Assembly (NCBI GenBank): GCA_002691205.1
Contig: NZHD01000110.1
Span: 1 to 64,000, forward strand
Direction of reading: 5' to 3'
DNA from: Deltaproteobacteria bacterium
GTDB lineage: Bacteria; Myxococcota_A; UBA9160; UBA4427
DNA length: 64,000 nt
Part shown: piece by piece, positions 33,410 through 42,515 of the stretch
Layout of the letters: each line of letters begins with the position of its first letter
How positions within the stretch are numbered: position 1 is the first letter of the stretch
The notes under the pieces: generated by a model
Seen by the model: the letters and a program-made list of their open reading frames with translations, nothing else
Told to the model about the DNA's origin: nothing
Database searches by the model: none
Position numbers and translations under genes: made by a program

Positions 33410-33955
33410 TTAGAACTTAGCGGATATCTTACTGCCTTTAGAACTCTGGCAGGCACCCACCCCTCCGCCCATCAAGCCCATTTGTGGATTCACTAGAGTG
33501 AATCGACACCGCATGGAGTGGCCTTCATTCCCAAAGAGAGTGGCGATGACTTTGCCTGTGTACTTTTGAATAAAGACCGGGTAGGACGACACCCCCATAT
33601 AGTTGCCCATCCCCATGCCTCCGTCAGGACCCCAACCCCATGGGTCCATTCCGGGTCCCCAGTCGTAGCCTCCCCAAACAGGGCCCCACCCAGAAACGAT
33701 GGTTTGCACCGCTTCAACTTTAGTGCCGGCGGAGACTCGCACATAAGTCCCTCTAAATCGCTCGCCGCCTTTTCCGAGTTGGACAAACATGTGTCCTTGG
33801 CTCGAGTTTACCGACTCCCACGAAATAACGATTGGTTCAGATGACTTCCCGGGCGGCGTCCAGTGGGCTGCAATAATTCCGGTTTGAGGCGTCGCACAGC
33901 CCACCATCCATAAGACAAAAGACATGACAAAAAAAAGAATCGACAACCGCTTCAT
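33410..33955 (-). CDS. Lipoprotein with Trp/Gly-rich segment
   Basis: 181 residues with lipobox WMVGC after a short signal peptide; AAGGG precedes the ATG. The first part is beta-rich (IVISWESVNSSQGHMFVQLG). The middle is rich in Trp, Gly and Met (GWGPVWGGYDWGPGMDPWGW). The end (KVIATLFGNEGHSMRCRFTL) is similar to exported proteins of unknown function found in gammaproteobacteria. It converges on the operon end with a gap of only 7 bp. Confidence 0.65.
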   Translation of the reverse strand: MKRLSILFFVMSFVLWMVGCATPQTGIIAAHWTPPGKSSEPIVISWESVNSSQGHMFVQLGKGGERFRGTYVRVSAGTKVEAVQTIVSGWGPVWGGYDWGPGMDPWGWGPDGGMGMGNYMGVSSYPVFIQKYTGKVIATLFGNEGHSMRCRFTLVNPQMGLMGGGVGACQSSKGSKISAKF

Positions 33956-34019
33956 ATTAAAAGACCCTTCTTAGGAGCAATGGATACATTGTACCCCACC
34001 GTTTTAAAAATTTATTCAT

Positions 34020-34430
34020 TCATCCGCAACTTCCCTGCCAGAGAACAGCTACGTCACAAATCGTACCCCCAGGCAGTACACAACGGCCTTGTTCAGGAAG
34101 GTTCCCTGATGCGGCCTGAGTCATCTCGTACTGCCCTCCTCGAATCACGCAGTATCTCGCACCCGATGTGGGTAGCCCTTGGACACTGAGTCCGCCCACC
34201 GGACATTCATTGCGAAACAAAGCCCACTCCTCGCACTGTCGATTTTGGTCAAAATAACAAACACCAATCTGACCTCGATTTCCCAGAGTTTCTATTCGCA
34301 GATTTCCGCCCACTTCCCCACAATGCACAGAAGCTGGATTTGCAAGCTTCATGGGGTGACTCGCCGGAGGACTGCTGCCACACCCCAGAAGTAAAAAAAT
34401 CCAAACAACAGCCAAGTGATTCTTCGACAT
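34020..34430 (-). CDS. DUF333-type lipoprotein with two tandem units
   Basis: 136 residues. AAGGAG precedes the ATG and the lipobox is LLLGC. The first unit is a recognisable DUF333 (putative hemolysin) motif: NPASVHCGEVGG, GVCYFDQNRQCEEWALFRNEC. The second unit (ARYCVIRGGQY, RCVLPGGTICDV) repeats the same cysteine spacing in degenerate form. Eight or so cysteines suggest disulfides in the periplasm. The hemolysin label is historical; the function is unknown. Confidence 0.75.
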   Translation of the reverse strand: MSKNHLAVVWIFLLLGCGSSPPASHPMKLANPASVHCGEVGGNLRIETLGNRGQIGVCYFDQNRQCEEWALFRNECPVGGLSVQGLPTSGARYCVIRGGQYEMTQAASGNLPEQGRCVLPGGTICDVAVLWQGSCG

Positions 34431-34668
34431 TCAGACTCCTTTTTTGACAGCCGAGGCCCTCTTTGAGCACCCACGAATTCATTTCCTCGCCACCGAAACT
34501 ACCGACCTCAACTCAAATTCGCTACGTCAGGCAACCCTCTCTGTCGGGCCAATTTCGTCTCATTTCACGGAAGACACTCTTCTTAGACTGCCGTATACTT
34601 TTCGAGCCTCCATGTGGCTCGTGTGGATGTCGGCCCCCCTCGACGATGACATATAAAGAGGTCCAACT

Positions 34669-36006
34669 TTGCGCCCTTCCACCACTGTCGTAAGAAAAGC
34701 CCTCATAGGAAGCTTCATTCTCTCCGTCTTGTTTAATGGTGCTTCCGTCTCGCGAGCGGCTCCCGCCAATGAGAGCATTGCAGAAGAGCTCGTAGAGTCT
34801 GGCTCGGGACCTGGCGTCAAAATTTTTGATCGTATTGTTCACCTGGGAACAGAAGCCACCATCCAAGTCGATATCATCCACGACTTCAATGCAATTGGCC
34901 TTCAACCAAACGCCCCGGTTGCGCGGGAATTTGTCACTTCAGAGATCCCTGTTGGCGGAAGAGCAGCTGAACGAACTAACCGAACCGTCGTAAGCCCTAA
35001 CCAGAGCAACCTAATCCTTTGGGCCGACACTGACACCGAGTATGGACAAGCCAAGATCTTCGTCGATTTCAATATGACGAAAGATCTTTTTGGCACTGAC
35101 TTCGAGGTCTACAAGGCCTGGGCTAAATTTGGCTACTTACGCTTCGGCTTAGACTACACCCAATTCATGAATCAAGTAGCCATTCCCGAAACACTCGACT
35201 TCGAAGGTCCGCAACTCCTTCCGGAAGCGCGCTACGCTCAAGCCGGATTTCGAATCCCCATCGGACACATCGTACAGGTAGAAAAAGAACACTTCTTTAT
35301 CCATATCGGCGTCGAAACCTCGAAAGGTCAGTTTACGCTTGACCCCCTTCTTGATGCGACCTCGGAGGACCAAGTACCCTCCGTTGTGGCCAAGCTGACC
35401 TACAACACTCCGAAAAGAAATCTGGAACTAGCCGGGGTCTATCGTCGGCTACGAGCGACGGGAAATAATTCCTACGACTCCTCCGTAAATGGTTGGGGGC
35501 TCTATCTGAGCGGTTACCTGCGAACGTGGAAAAAGGACTCGCTGATGATGGGTATCATCGGAGGCCGGGGTATCGGAGCTCTCATTGACGATACGAGCGG
35601 ACTCGGGTTGGACGCAGCCGCGATCTCGGCCACCGACGACCAATTGAGGCCCGTCGGCATGGTGGGCGCCTGGGTGGGCTACCAGCACTTTTGGAACGAG
35701 CACTTCAGATCAACGGCCACCGCGGGCTATCTCAAGGCGTACACTCAATTCATCGACCGAAACTATGGCGCGACCGTCGGAGGGCCTAACGGGCCGAATA
35801 CTGAATTTGTAGGCATCTATGATGAAACCGTTTATAGCTCCGCTAACTTGATCTGGAGCCCATTGCCTCTTTTCGATGCCGGAATTGAATACCTCTACGG
35901 GCGCCAAAAAATGGCCCCCGGAAGTTCTAGCTACGAACAAAACGCAACGGGTCACGATCACAGGATTCAAGTCACTCTGAGACTCAATTTTGAATATGGG
36001 CGATAA
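34669..36006 (+). CDS. DcaP-like outer-membrane porin
   Basis: 445 residues starting at TTG 34669, supported by AAAGAGG seven bases upstream. A signal peptide ends near SVSRAAPA, followed by a short helical stretch (AEELVESG). The rest is a beta-barrel of the DcaP/porin type, for example TIQVDIIHDFNAIG, KAWAKFGYLRFGLDYTQF and a C-terminal RIQVTLRLNFEYGR. Members of this family form trimeric pores for small anionic or hydrophobic nutrients. It is followed seven bases later by a DUF3089 gene. Confidence 0.8.
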   Translation: MRPSTTVVRKALIGSFILSVLFNGASVSRAAPANESIAEELVESGSGPGVKIFDRIVHLGTEATIQVDIIHDFNAIGLQPNAPVAREFVTSEIPVGGRAAERTNRTVVSPNQSNLILWADTDTEYGQAKIFVDFNMTKDLFGTDFEVYKAWAKFGYLRFGLDYTQFMNQVAIPETLDFEGPQLLPEARYAQAGFRIPIGHIVQVEKEHFFIHIGVETSKGQFTLDPLLDATSEDQVPSVVAKLTYNTPKRNLELAGVYRRLRATGNNSYDSSVNGWGLYLSGYLRTWKKDSLMMGIIGGRGIGALIDDTSGLGLDAAAISATDDQLRPVGMVGAWVGYQHFWNEHFRSTATAGYLKAYTQFIDRNYGATVGGPNGPNTEFVGIYDETVYSSANLIWSPLPLFDAGIEYLYGRQKMAPGSSSYEQNATGHDHRIQVTLRLNFEYGR

Positions 36007-36013
36007 GAAAAGT

Positions 36014-37189
36014 ATGCCAGAGCACAGATTGACCGAATCAAAAACCTTTCAAAATAGAATGCGTGGACATTTCGTTCTCGGCCTAATCCTGATTCTTATG
36101 CCCCTTTATGGCTGCGGAACCATGTCGACATGGATCACTACGCCCAGCAAGCCCTTCCCTGAACTCAAACCTCCAGCACCCATCGACTACTCTAAAGAAT
36201 CAAGTTGGGCTGCCCTCCCAAAGAAAAACTCTTTTGCGGCCAAAACTCCACCTGGCCTTGAGCCAGGGCAGCCTGAACTCATCGAAGCCGTTGATATCTT
36301 CTACCTTCATCCCACAAGCTACTTTTGGAGATGGCATTGGAATGCTCCAATCACAGGCTGGCTTACTCGCAGGATTACCAATGTGACAATCTCAGGAAGC
36401 GCGACGCCCTTCAATGCCGCTGGGAAAATCTACGCGCCGCGATATCGGCAGCTGACTCTTTCGGGCTTCGACATTCCTGAAAGCCGCCTCGGTGGACTGG
36501 ACGTCGCCTACGAAGATGTTCGAAATGCTTTTCTGTACTTCCTAGCCCAGTACAATGAAGGCAAGCCGTTTATCTTAGTTGGTCACAGTCAGGGCAGTCG
36601 CCTCATCTTGCGACTTCTCACAGAATTTTTCGGAGAAGGCGATCTCCCTAAAAAATTAATCGCGGCTTACCCCGTCGGCACGTGGGTCAACACAGACCCC
36701 GAAACACGAACCGCCTATGGCCTGCCCATATGTGAAAAAGAAGAACAAACCGGATGCGTAATTAGCTGGCGCGCCTTTGCCTATGGAAGCGAGTCGGCTT
36801 TCTACCTCCCCCCCAAACAAAAGCGCGGTATTGATCTTTGCGTTAACCCTCTTAGCTGGAAAACCGACTCTGAGCTTGTCCCAGCCTCCGAAAACTTAGG
36901 CTCTATTCCTATCCCCATGTTTGGATTACCTAAGCCCACCCCTGGGCTAATTGGGGCGCAGTGCGAAAACGGCGTCCTGTATGTGAACGAAACTAAAGGC
37001 TGGAGATATTCTATGGCCGAAGATAAGGGGAGCTTCCACGCATACGATGTAGAACTTTTTTACGTCAACGTACGGGAGAACGCAGTGACTCGAGCCCGAG
37101 CTTGGTTGAGGGAGAATGGCTCGCCGGTTCCAGACCCAGCGAAGGTAGATGCCAACAACGGCAAAGGCCATGAGCACCAGACTGAATAA
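36014..37189 (+). CDS. DUF3089-type alpha/beta-hydrolase-like lipoprotein
   Basis: About 391 residues from ATG 36014 (upstream TTG 35990 and downstream ATG 36059 are also in frame). A hydrophobic segment ends at PLYGC, a lipobox. DUF3089 markers are present: VDIFYLHPTSYF, IYAPRYRQLTL, and a nucleophile elbow GHSQGS. DUF3089 proteins have an alpha/beta-hydrolase fold, but the substrate is not known. It may be co-transcribed with the porin. Confidence 0.8.
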   Translation: MPEHRLTESKTFQNRMRGHFVLGLILILMPLYGCGTMSTWITTPSKPFPELKPPAPIDYSKESSWAALPKKNSFAAKTPPGLEPGQPELIEAVDIFYLHPTSYFWRWHWNAPITGWLTRRITNVTISGSATPFNAAGKIYAPRYRQLTLSGFDIPESRLGGLDVAYEDVRNAFLYFLAQYNEGKPFILVGHSQGSRLILRLLTEFFGEGDLPKKLIAAYPVGTWVNTDPETRTAYGLPICEKEEQTGCVISWRAFAYGSESAFYLPPKQKRGIDLCVNPLSWKTDSELVPASENLGSIPIPMFGLPKPTPGLIGAQCENGVLYVNETKGWRYSMAEDKGSFHAYDVELFYVNVRENAVTRARAWLRENGSPVPDPAKVDANNGKGHEHQTE

Positions 37190-37271
37190 GTATGAGCATA
37201 AGGAAAATTCCACCAAGCACCGACCGTAATTTTCCGAAGCAGATATATTGAAAAAACGGAGACTTCTATTC

Positions 37272-38336
37272 GTGAAGCGAATTGAGACATACCTCTTGGT
37301 AAGCACCCTCTTTCTCGGCGTGCTTTTTACGTCGAACTCATCAATTGCAGATCTCAGTCTCCTAAATCCACCTGCTGAACCTACCGTCGTGAAGGTGGGG
37401 TTTTATCTCAGCGATATCAATGACGTCAACGAACAGCAGGAAACGTTCGAATTTGAGGGTCGATTAATTTCTAGATGGAAGGACGCGCGACTCGCCTTCG
37501 ACCCCTTAGAGAATGGATCAGATTTCATTACGTATACCGGGTCGTTTCAGTTTAGTGAGATCTTCGCCGGGTGGTATCCGCAATTCGTCCTAGCTAATAA
37601 GTCGGGAGCCTTCGAGCAAGAAGCGGTCGTTCTCAGGCATTACCCAGACGGAACCCTTCACCTCATTCAAGAGATCAGTGCAGTAGTCGAAATGCCCATG
37701 AGTCTTCGCCGCTTCCCCTTCGATCAACAAATTTTCACCGCCTACTTCCTTGTTCTGGGCTACACGGAGAGTCAAGTTCAGCTTGAAGTAGATCTAGATT
37801 CAACAGGACGAGACGATAACGGAGTTCAAGTTGCTCAATGGCATCTCGATGATGTAAATATCCAAGTCGACCCTCTTGAGCCCAGCCTTAAAGGATCAGT
37901 CCAGCCGCGCTACTCGCGAGTGGCCGTACAACTCGACATGAGGCGGCGTCCCCAGTTTATGCTTCGAATCGTCGTGTTCCCACTGACGCTACTCTGCCTT
38001 CTGTGCGCGTCGGTATTCTGGATGGATCACGAATCGCTTGGCGATCGGATGGCCATTTCTTTCACCGGCCTACTCTCTATTGTTGCCTACCAATTCCTCA
38101 TAGGAGGCAGTCTACCCACCATTGCCTACTTCACGCTTATGGATAGCTTTCTCTACTCCACGTATATGTTTATCGCATGTTCCATCGTGGTTAACTTAAG
38201 GGTCGACCATCTGAACCGAACAGGACGTCAAGATGCCGGAGATCGACTCGACGAGAAATGCCGATGGGTCTTCCCCTCTACATTCTTCGGAATAAACCTT
38301 TTAATCGCGCTTATCTTTTTCACTACTCAATCATGA
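37272..38336 (+). CDS. Prokaryotic pentameric ligand-gated ion channel (Cys-loop family)
   Basis: 354 residues from GTG 37272, chosen because GGAGA lies nine bases upstream; TTG 37248 is an alternative. A signal peptide (YLLVSTLFLGVLFTSNSSIA) is followed by a beta-sandwich ligand domain with VVKVGFYLSDINDVNEQQETFEFEGR and the Pro-loop RRFPFDQQ (146-153), lacking the cysteines of animal receptors. M1 starts at FMLRIVVFPL (about 228), M2 is DRMAISFTGLLSIVAYQFL ending near LP, M3 is around 285-308 and M4 around 334-350. This is the GLIC/ELIC fold. The ligand and ion selectivity cannot be told. It overlaps the next gene at ATGA. Confidence 0.92.
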   Translation: MKRIETYLLVSTLFLGVLFTSNSSIADLSLLNPPAEPTVVKVGFYLSDINDVNEQQETFEFEGRLISRWKDARLAFDPLENGSDFITYTGSFQFSEIFAGWYPQFVLANKSGAFEQEAVVLRHYPDGTLHLIQEISAVVEMPMSLRRFPFDQQIFTAYFLVLGYTESQVQLEVDLDSTGRDDNGVQVAQWHLDDVNIQVDPLEPSLKGSVQPRYSRVAVQLDMRRRPQFMLRIVVFPLTLLCLLCASVFWMDHESLGDRMAISFTGLLSIVAYQFLIGGSLPTIAYFTLMDSFLYSTYMFIACSIVVNLRVDHLNRTGRQDAGDRLDEKCRWVFPSTFFGINLLIALIFFTTQS

Positions 38337-38785
38337 AAAATAGCCAGGATCAGCGAAACCGTTCAAGCAGAACGATAACACGAGTCTTGCTCGTTTTAGT
38401 CATCGCATTTTTCACGAGTGACGCTTACGGGCAAATCGAAATTCTACAAAAAACGACGCCCGAGCAGAGAGCCGCAGCCGTAACGGATTTTCTTCGCGAG
38501 AAACTGACGCTCACCCCATCTCAAGCAACGCGTGCTGAAGTCATCAATCTCAATTCGGCTCGTGACGCAGAAGCAATTCTTAAAAGTTCAAGAAATCGAT
38601 TTTCAGTGGGGCGAGAAATGCGAAGCCTCAATCAAAAGCGAAACCAAGAACTAAAAGTCATACTCACAGATGAGCAATGGGATCTCTTTCAGAGGTCTCG
38701 TCAAGAGATGAAGTCGAACGTACTGGGCATGCTTGAAACTCAGCTGTCTCAATCCGAAGGCTCAAAGCCGGACGCCGCTAAGTAG
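38333..38785 (+). CDS. LTxxQ-type (Spy/CpxP-like) periplasmic protein
   Basis: 150 residues from ATG 38333, overlapping the channel stop (ATGA), so translation is likely coupled. A signal peptide ends near DAYGQ. The mature part is a helical hairpin with two LTxxQ-like motifs (LTLTPSQATR and LTDEQWDLF), as in Spy, CpxP and related metal or envelope-stress proteins. It may be a chaperone or sensor accessory. The RND efflux genes downstream are convergent. Confidence 0.7.
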   Translation: MKNSQDQRNRSSRTITRVLLVLVIAFFTSDAYGQIEILQKTTPEQRAAAVTDFLREKLTLTPSQATRAEVINLNSARDAEAILKSSRNRFSVGREMRSLNQKRNQELKVILTDEQWDLFQRSRQEMKSNVLGMLETQLSQSEGSKPDAAK

Positions 38786-38851
38786 ACGCCATAAGGAGGA
38801 CTGGATTCACGGCAGCCCCTCTCACTCATATACGCCAAAGGTCTCGCGATT

Positions 38852-41800
38852 CTACTCAACTTCTGCCGCCGTCTTCGAAACTGGACCTTTCCATTTAATA
38901 ATTTTTAGGTCGAGCACGCAAATAGAATAGATGACCGGAATGATTAAAAGGGAGATCACAGTCGCTACGAGCAAGCCACCAATCTGGGTGTAACACAATG
39001 GTTTCCACAGTGGACCTCCATGAATTGCAAGAGGGACAAGAGCCATCACGGTTGCTCCCACTGTGATCAAAACCGGACGGAGGCGAACAATTCCAGCATC
39101 GAGCAGGGCCTGCTCTAAAGGTTCACCTTTATCATGCATCTCCTCAATGAAATCAAACAGCACGATGATATGACTGACGATGACACCGACAAGGGCGACT
39201 AAACCAAGAAAAGCCATAAAGCTAAAAGACGCTCCCATGATCGCCAGTGCGGTCATCCCCCCTGCGAAACCAAAAGGCACGCCAGCCAATACAATAAAAG
39301 GTTTGACCCAATTCCTGAACTGAAAAATCAGGGCTGCAAAAATTCCCAACGCGGAGATAAGCAAAACTTCAAGGAGATTTCCAAACCCCTCAGTCGCCTT
39401 GGCTTGCTCGCCTCCTACGATGATAGAAATCCCTGGAGGCAGATTGGATTCAAACTCATCGAGTTGACCCTGAATACTGTCCATCACCTCAGAGGCTAAA
39501 AAACCGGGCTTCGGAAATCCAATCACCGACACTCGAGGAAAGTGTTCCTGCCGCCTAATCAGCTGAGTGGTCAAATCAAGCGAGACATCTGCGATTGCGG
39601 AAAGCGGAACTCCATCTTGAGCTTTCGAACCGGCTACATAGAGCGTGCCGAAGTTTGAAATTTGTGGACGCTCTTCTGGGCGTAAAAGCGCAACGATCGG
39701 AATATTGTGTCGTCCGTCTCTAAAAGTCGAGAGTCCATACCCCGTCAAGGCGGCCTGAGAGGAACGGGCCACATCACGACTGCTCAGCCCCAACATTCCG
39801 GCTCGATCTTCGTCGACATCAATGTTCAGTGAGTAGTGCTCGCGATACCAATCTTGACGTGCACGCTCTACGTAAGGAGAGGTGCGTATAATTTGCTGTA
39901 ACTTAAACACGAGTGATCTTAAAAGCTCGACCTCACTGCCGTCCCAGTGACTATTTTCAGAATCCTTCCAAGCAAGCGCAATCTCAACAGGATACTGGAG
40001 CGGATTGGTCTGAAGTTCCTTGATATCAACCCAGACACCAGGCAATTCGCTCGAGACCACTTTTTGCAGAATCGGAACCAGAATCGGCGTATCCTGCTTG
40101 TCCATCATCTCGACCACGATCTGTCCGTAGTACCTCTGACTGACCTGAGGGGTCAACGTCTGCCAGAAGCGTGGTGCTCCACCTCCGGCGAAGCTCGAGA
40201 TCGACTGCAAGCCCATGTCGATCGTTCCATTGGCATGCGCCTCTTCAACTGTCTTACGGATAAGTACGTCCAAGTGCTCAGTGATTTCGGCTGTTGTCGG
40301 CACCGAGGTGTCTAGCGGTGCCCAAACGTCAATCGTGAATAAGTATTGAACGTCTGTCGGAAAAAAAGACACCTTCAGGCCGCGCCCCAAACCAAAGCCA
40401 CCCAACATGAGAATGAAGACCAAGATCAACACCAAAAATCGATGCTGAATAGCACGCTGTCCCACCCGGTAGTACCAGCCAGTGAACCCCTTGGACCGAC
40501 GCTCTTCTATCGTAGGCGGGGCCTCGACCGGAGCTCTCAGGATATAGAAACCCAGAAAAGGCATGAATGTCATAGAAACCAGACGAGAGGAAATCAAGGC
40601 ACATGCCATCATGAGGGGCAAGCTATATAAAAAGTCTCCTGTGTTACCCGGAAGTAAAACGAAAGGAATGTATGCAATGACATTGGTAAGCGTGGCAAAA
40701 AGAATGGCTCGAGCGAGCTTCGTCGGTCCCAGCCATGCAGCAATTCCACGAGGCTGTCCCGCGACGAGCTCTCTCTTAATGGCATCACTCGCCACCACAG
40801 GGTCATCCACAAGCAGGCCCAACGCGATGATGAGCGTTGCCACAGATACCTGTTGAATATCAAGCCCGATGAGATAGGCCGACCCAAATGACATGGCCAG
40901 GGTCAGCGGGATCGAAATCATTAACAATAGAGAGGCTCGCCAGTCCCGGAACCCGATAAAGGCGACAAGTACAACCAGTGCAATTGCTTCATAAAGAGCT
41001 TCAACGAAAAGAGCTACGTTCTCTTCCACTTGACGCGGCTGGTTCGACGTTTTCGCCATCTCCAAATCTTCTGGAAGACGATCGCTCAATTGCTCAAGAG
41101 CCTGGCTGACCTTTTCTCCAAAAACGGAAATCTGTTCACCCTTCCGCATCTGGACAGCGAGCGTCACTGATGGAGTGCGGACCCAGCCCTTTCCCTCAAT
41201 CTGACGTGTGTAAAAATTGAGCAGACGAGGAGGAGATTCGTAACTTGAATACACATCTCCCAAAGAATTTAAGTAAACAGGTGCACCATTGTCCTCTGTC
41301 GTCACGACGACACGGCCAATATCCTCCGTGCTTTTAAAATTACCAGAAGGAAAAACGGGAACGTTATTAGACCCGACAGAGAGTGTTCCCCCCGAAGCCA
41401 CAATATTCGTAGAATTCAAAGCTTCGGTAATTGAATCGACCGGTATCCCCAACTCCACCAATCGTTCCTGTGAATACACCAAGAAGACCTGCTCCTTGAT
41501 AAGCCCGCTTTGCAGAACCGTAGAAACCTCATGCACGCCCTCAAGAGTCTGCGCCACAAGATCCGCGTAGTCGCCAAGTTGCCGATAAGTATAGCTCGGC
41601 CCAACAGCCTCTCTCAGCTGTGCCTTAAGATCATTTAGGTCTTCAACGACAACAGGTTGCCATGCATCCGGGTGATACGAACCAATTCCAACAACCGTTC
41701 CAAACCAGTCCTTCGCGTAGGTCGCCAGAGCTTCCTTTCCGCCGTCAATCTCGACATCCACGGCAATAAAAGCTTCGCCTTCAATCACCTGTGCTCCGCG

Positions 41801-42496
41801 GCCGATTGAGTTTGTCTCTAACGCATCAGCGAAAACATGCATGATGCGATCGAGTCCAGAAATGCTGGCTTTTGTGGGAAGCATCACCACCAAGCTCACT
41901 CGATCTCGCATACCTTGAACACCGTACTCAAATCTTGCTCTTTCCAAGGCCTCGACAACCACCTCGGATCTCAAGTCCACAATGACATCTCGTTCAAGAG
42001 GGCTGGCAATGGTGAGCATCAGTGCGGCGGTATTTCCAAACCCGCTGTTAAAGTTGATCGGACCAGCACCTTGCGGAAGCTTATGATTCAGTTCATCTAG
42101 CTTTAAATTGATGTCACTAAAATCAATCTGCGGCTGTGTCACTGATTCGTCCAGGTTAACCTGAACGATAGAGAGTCCAGCCAGACTGATTGACTTTATT
42201 CCGAACTCAGTCGGTTTGGGAGGGTGAATATTTGAATTTTCTGCAATCGTCTCTTCAATGGGGCGCGTAACTAATTGTTCAACTTGGTGCGCAGTCGCTC
42301 CCGGCCAGGCTGTAATGACCGATGCGGCCCGAACCGGAATCGAGGGATCCTTCTGTTTCGGCATCGCTTGGTAGCCATAGACCCCAAAAAGCACCGTCAA
42401 AAGGACAAGCAGCCATGATATCGGCGCATTCTCGACCGAATAGCGTGAGAGATTCCTCGTCTCTTCTATGTGCTTTTGATCTTGAGCTTCCGACAT
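38852..42496 (-). CDS. RND-family efflux pump inner-membrane subunit, enlarged
   Basis: 1214 residues against roughly 1030-1050 for AcrB-type pumps. TM1 is ISWLLVLLTVLFGVYGYQAM with the signature PKQKDPSIPVR. The proton-relay acidic pair in TM4 (LLVDDPV) is Asp564/Asp565 against 407/408 in AcrB. The second half has normal length, so the extra residues sit before TM4: about 17 at the N-terminus and about 140 probably in the first periplasmic loop. It exports hydrophobic compounds with the adaptor encoded just upstream. No outer-membrane channel gene is visible. The start has no strong ribosome site. Confidence 0.9.
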   Translation of the reverse strand: MSEAQDQKHIEETRNLSRYSVENAPISWLLVLLTVLFGVYGYQAMPKQKDPSIPVRAASVITAWPGATAHQVEQLVTRPIEETIAENSNIHPPKPTEFGIKSISLAGLSIVQVNLDESVTQPQIDFSDINLKLDELNHKLPQGAGPINFNSGFGNTAALMLTIASPLERDVIVDLRSEVVVEALERARFEYGVQGMRDRVSLVVMLPTKASISGLDRIMHVFADALETNSIGRGAQVIEGEAFIAVDVEIDGGKEALATYAKDWFGTVVGIGSYHPDAWQPVVVEDLNDLKAQLREAVGPSYTYRQLGDYADLVAQTLEGVHEVSTVLQSGLIKEQVFLVYSQERLVELGIPVDSITEALNSTNIVASGGTLSVGSNNVPVFPSGNFKSTEDIGRVVVTTEDNGAPVYLNSLGDVYSSYESPPRLLNFYTRQIEGKGWVRTPSVTLAVQMRKGEQISVFGEKVSQALEQLSDRLPEDLEMAKTSNQPRQVEENVALFVEALYEAIALVVLVAFIGFRDWRASLLLMISIPLTLAMSFGSAYLIGLDIQQVSVATLIIALGLLVDDPVVASDAIKRELVAGQPRGIAAWLGPTKLARAILFATLTNVIAYIPFVLLPGNTGDFLYSLPLMMACALISSRLVSMTFMPFLGFYILRAPVEAPPTIEERRSKGFTGWYYRVGQRAIQHRFLVLILVFILMLGGFGLGRGLKVSFFPTDVQYLFTIDVWAPLDTSVPTTAEITEHLDVLIRKTVEEAHANGTIDMGLQSISSFAGGGAPRFWQTLTPQVSQRYYGQIVVEMMDKQDTPILVPILQKVVSSELPGVWVDIKELQTNPLQYPVEIALAWKDSENSHWDGSEVELLRSLVFKLQQIIRTSPYVERARQDWYREHYSLNIDVDEDRAGMLGLSSRDVARSSQAALTGYGLSTFRDGRHNIPIVALLRPEERPQISNFGTLYVAGSKAQDGVPLSAIADVSLDLTTQLIRRQEHFPRVSVIGFPKPGFLASEVMDSIQGQLDEFESNLPPGISIIVGGEQAKATEGFGNLLEVLLISALGIFAALIFQFRNWVKPFIVLAGVPFGFAGGMTALAIMGASFSFMAFLGLVALVGVIVSHIIVLFDFIEEMHDKGEPLEQALLDAGIVRLRPVLITVGATVMALVPLAIHGGPLWKPLCYTQIGGLLVATVISLLIIPVIYSICVLDLKIIKWKGPVSKTAAEVE

Positions 42497-42515
42497 TTTA
42501 TTTTAACTCTTGCGT

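Noticed and set aside
34444-34693. Small plus-strand frames before the porin gene
   Set aside because: No ribosome site, no family signal; the TTG start at 34669 with AAAGAGG explains the region.
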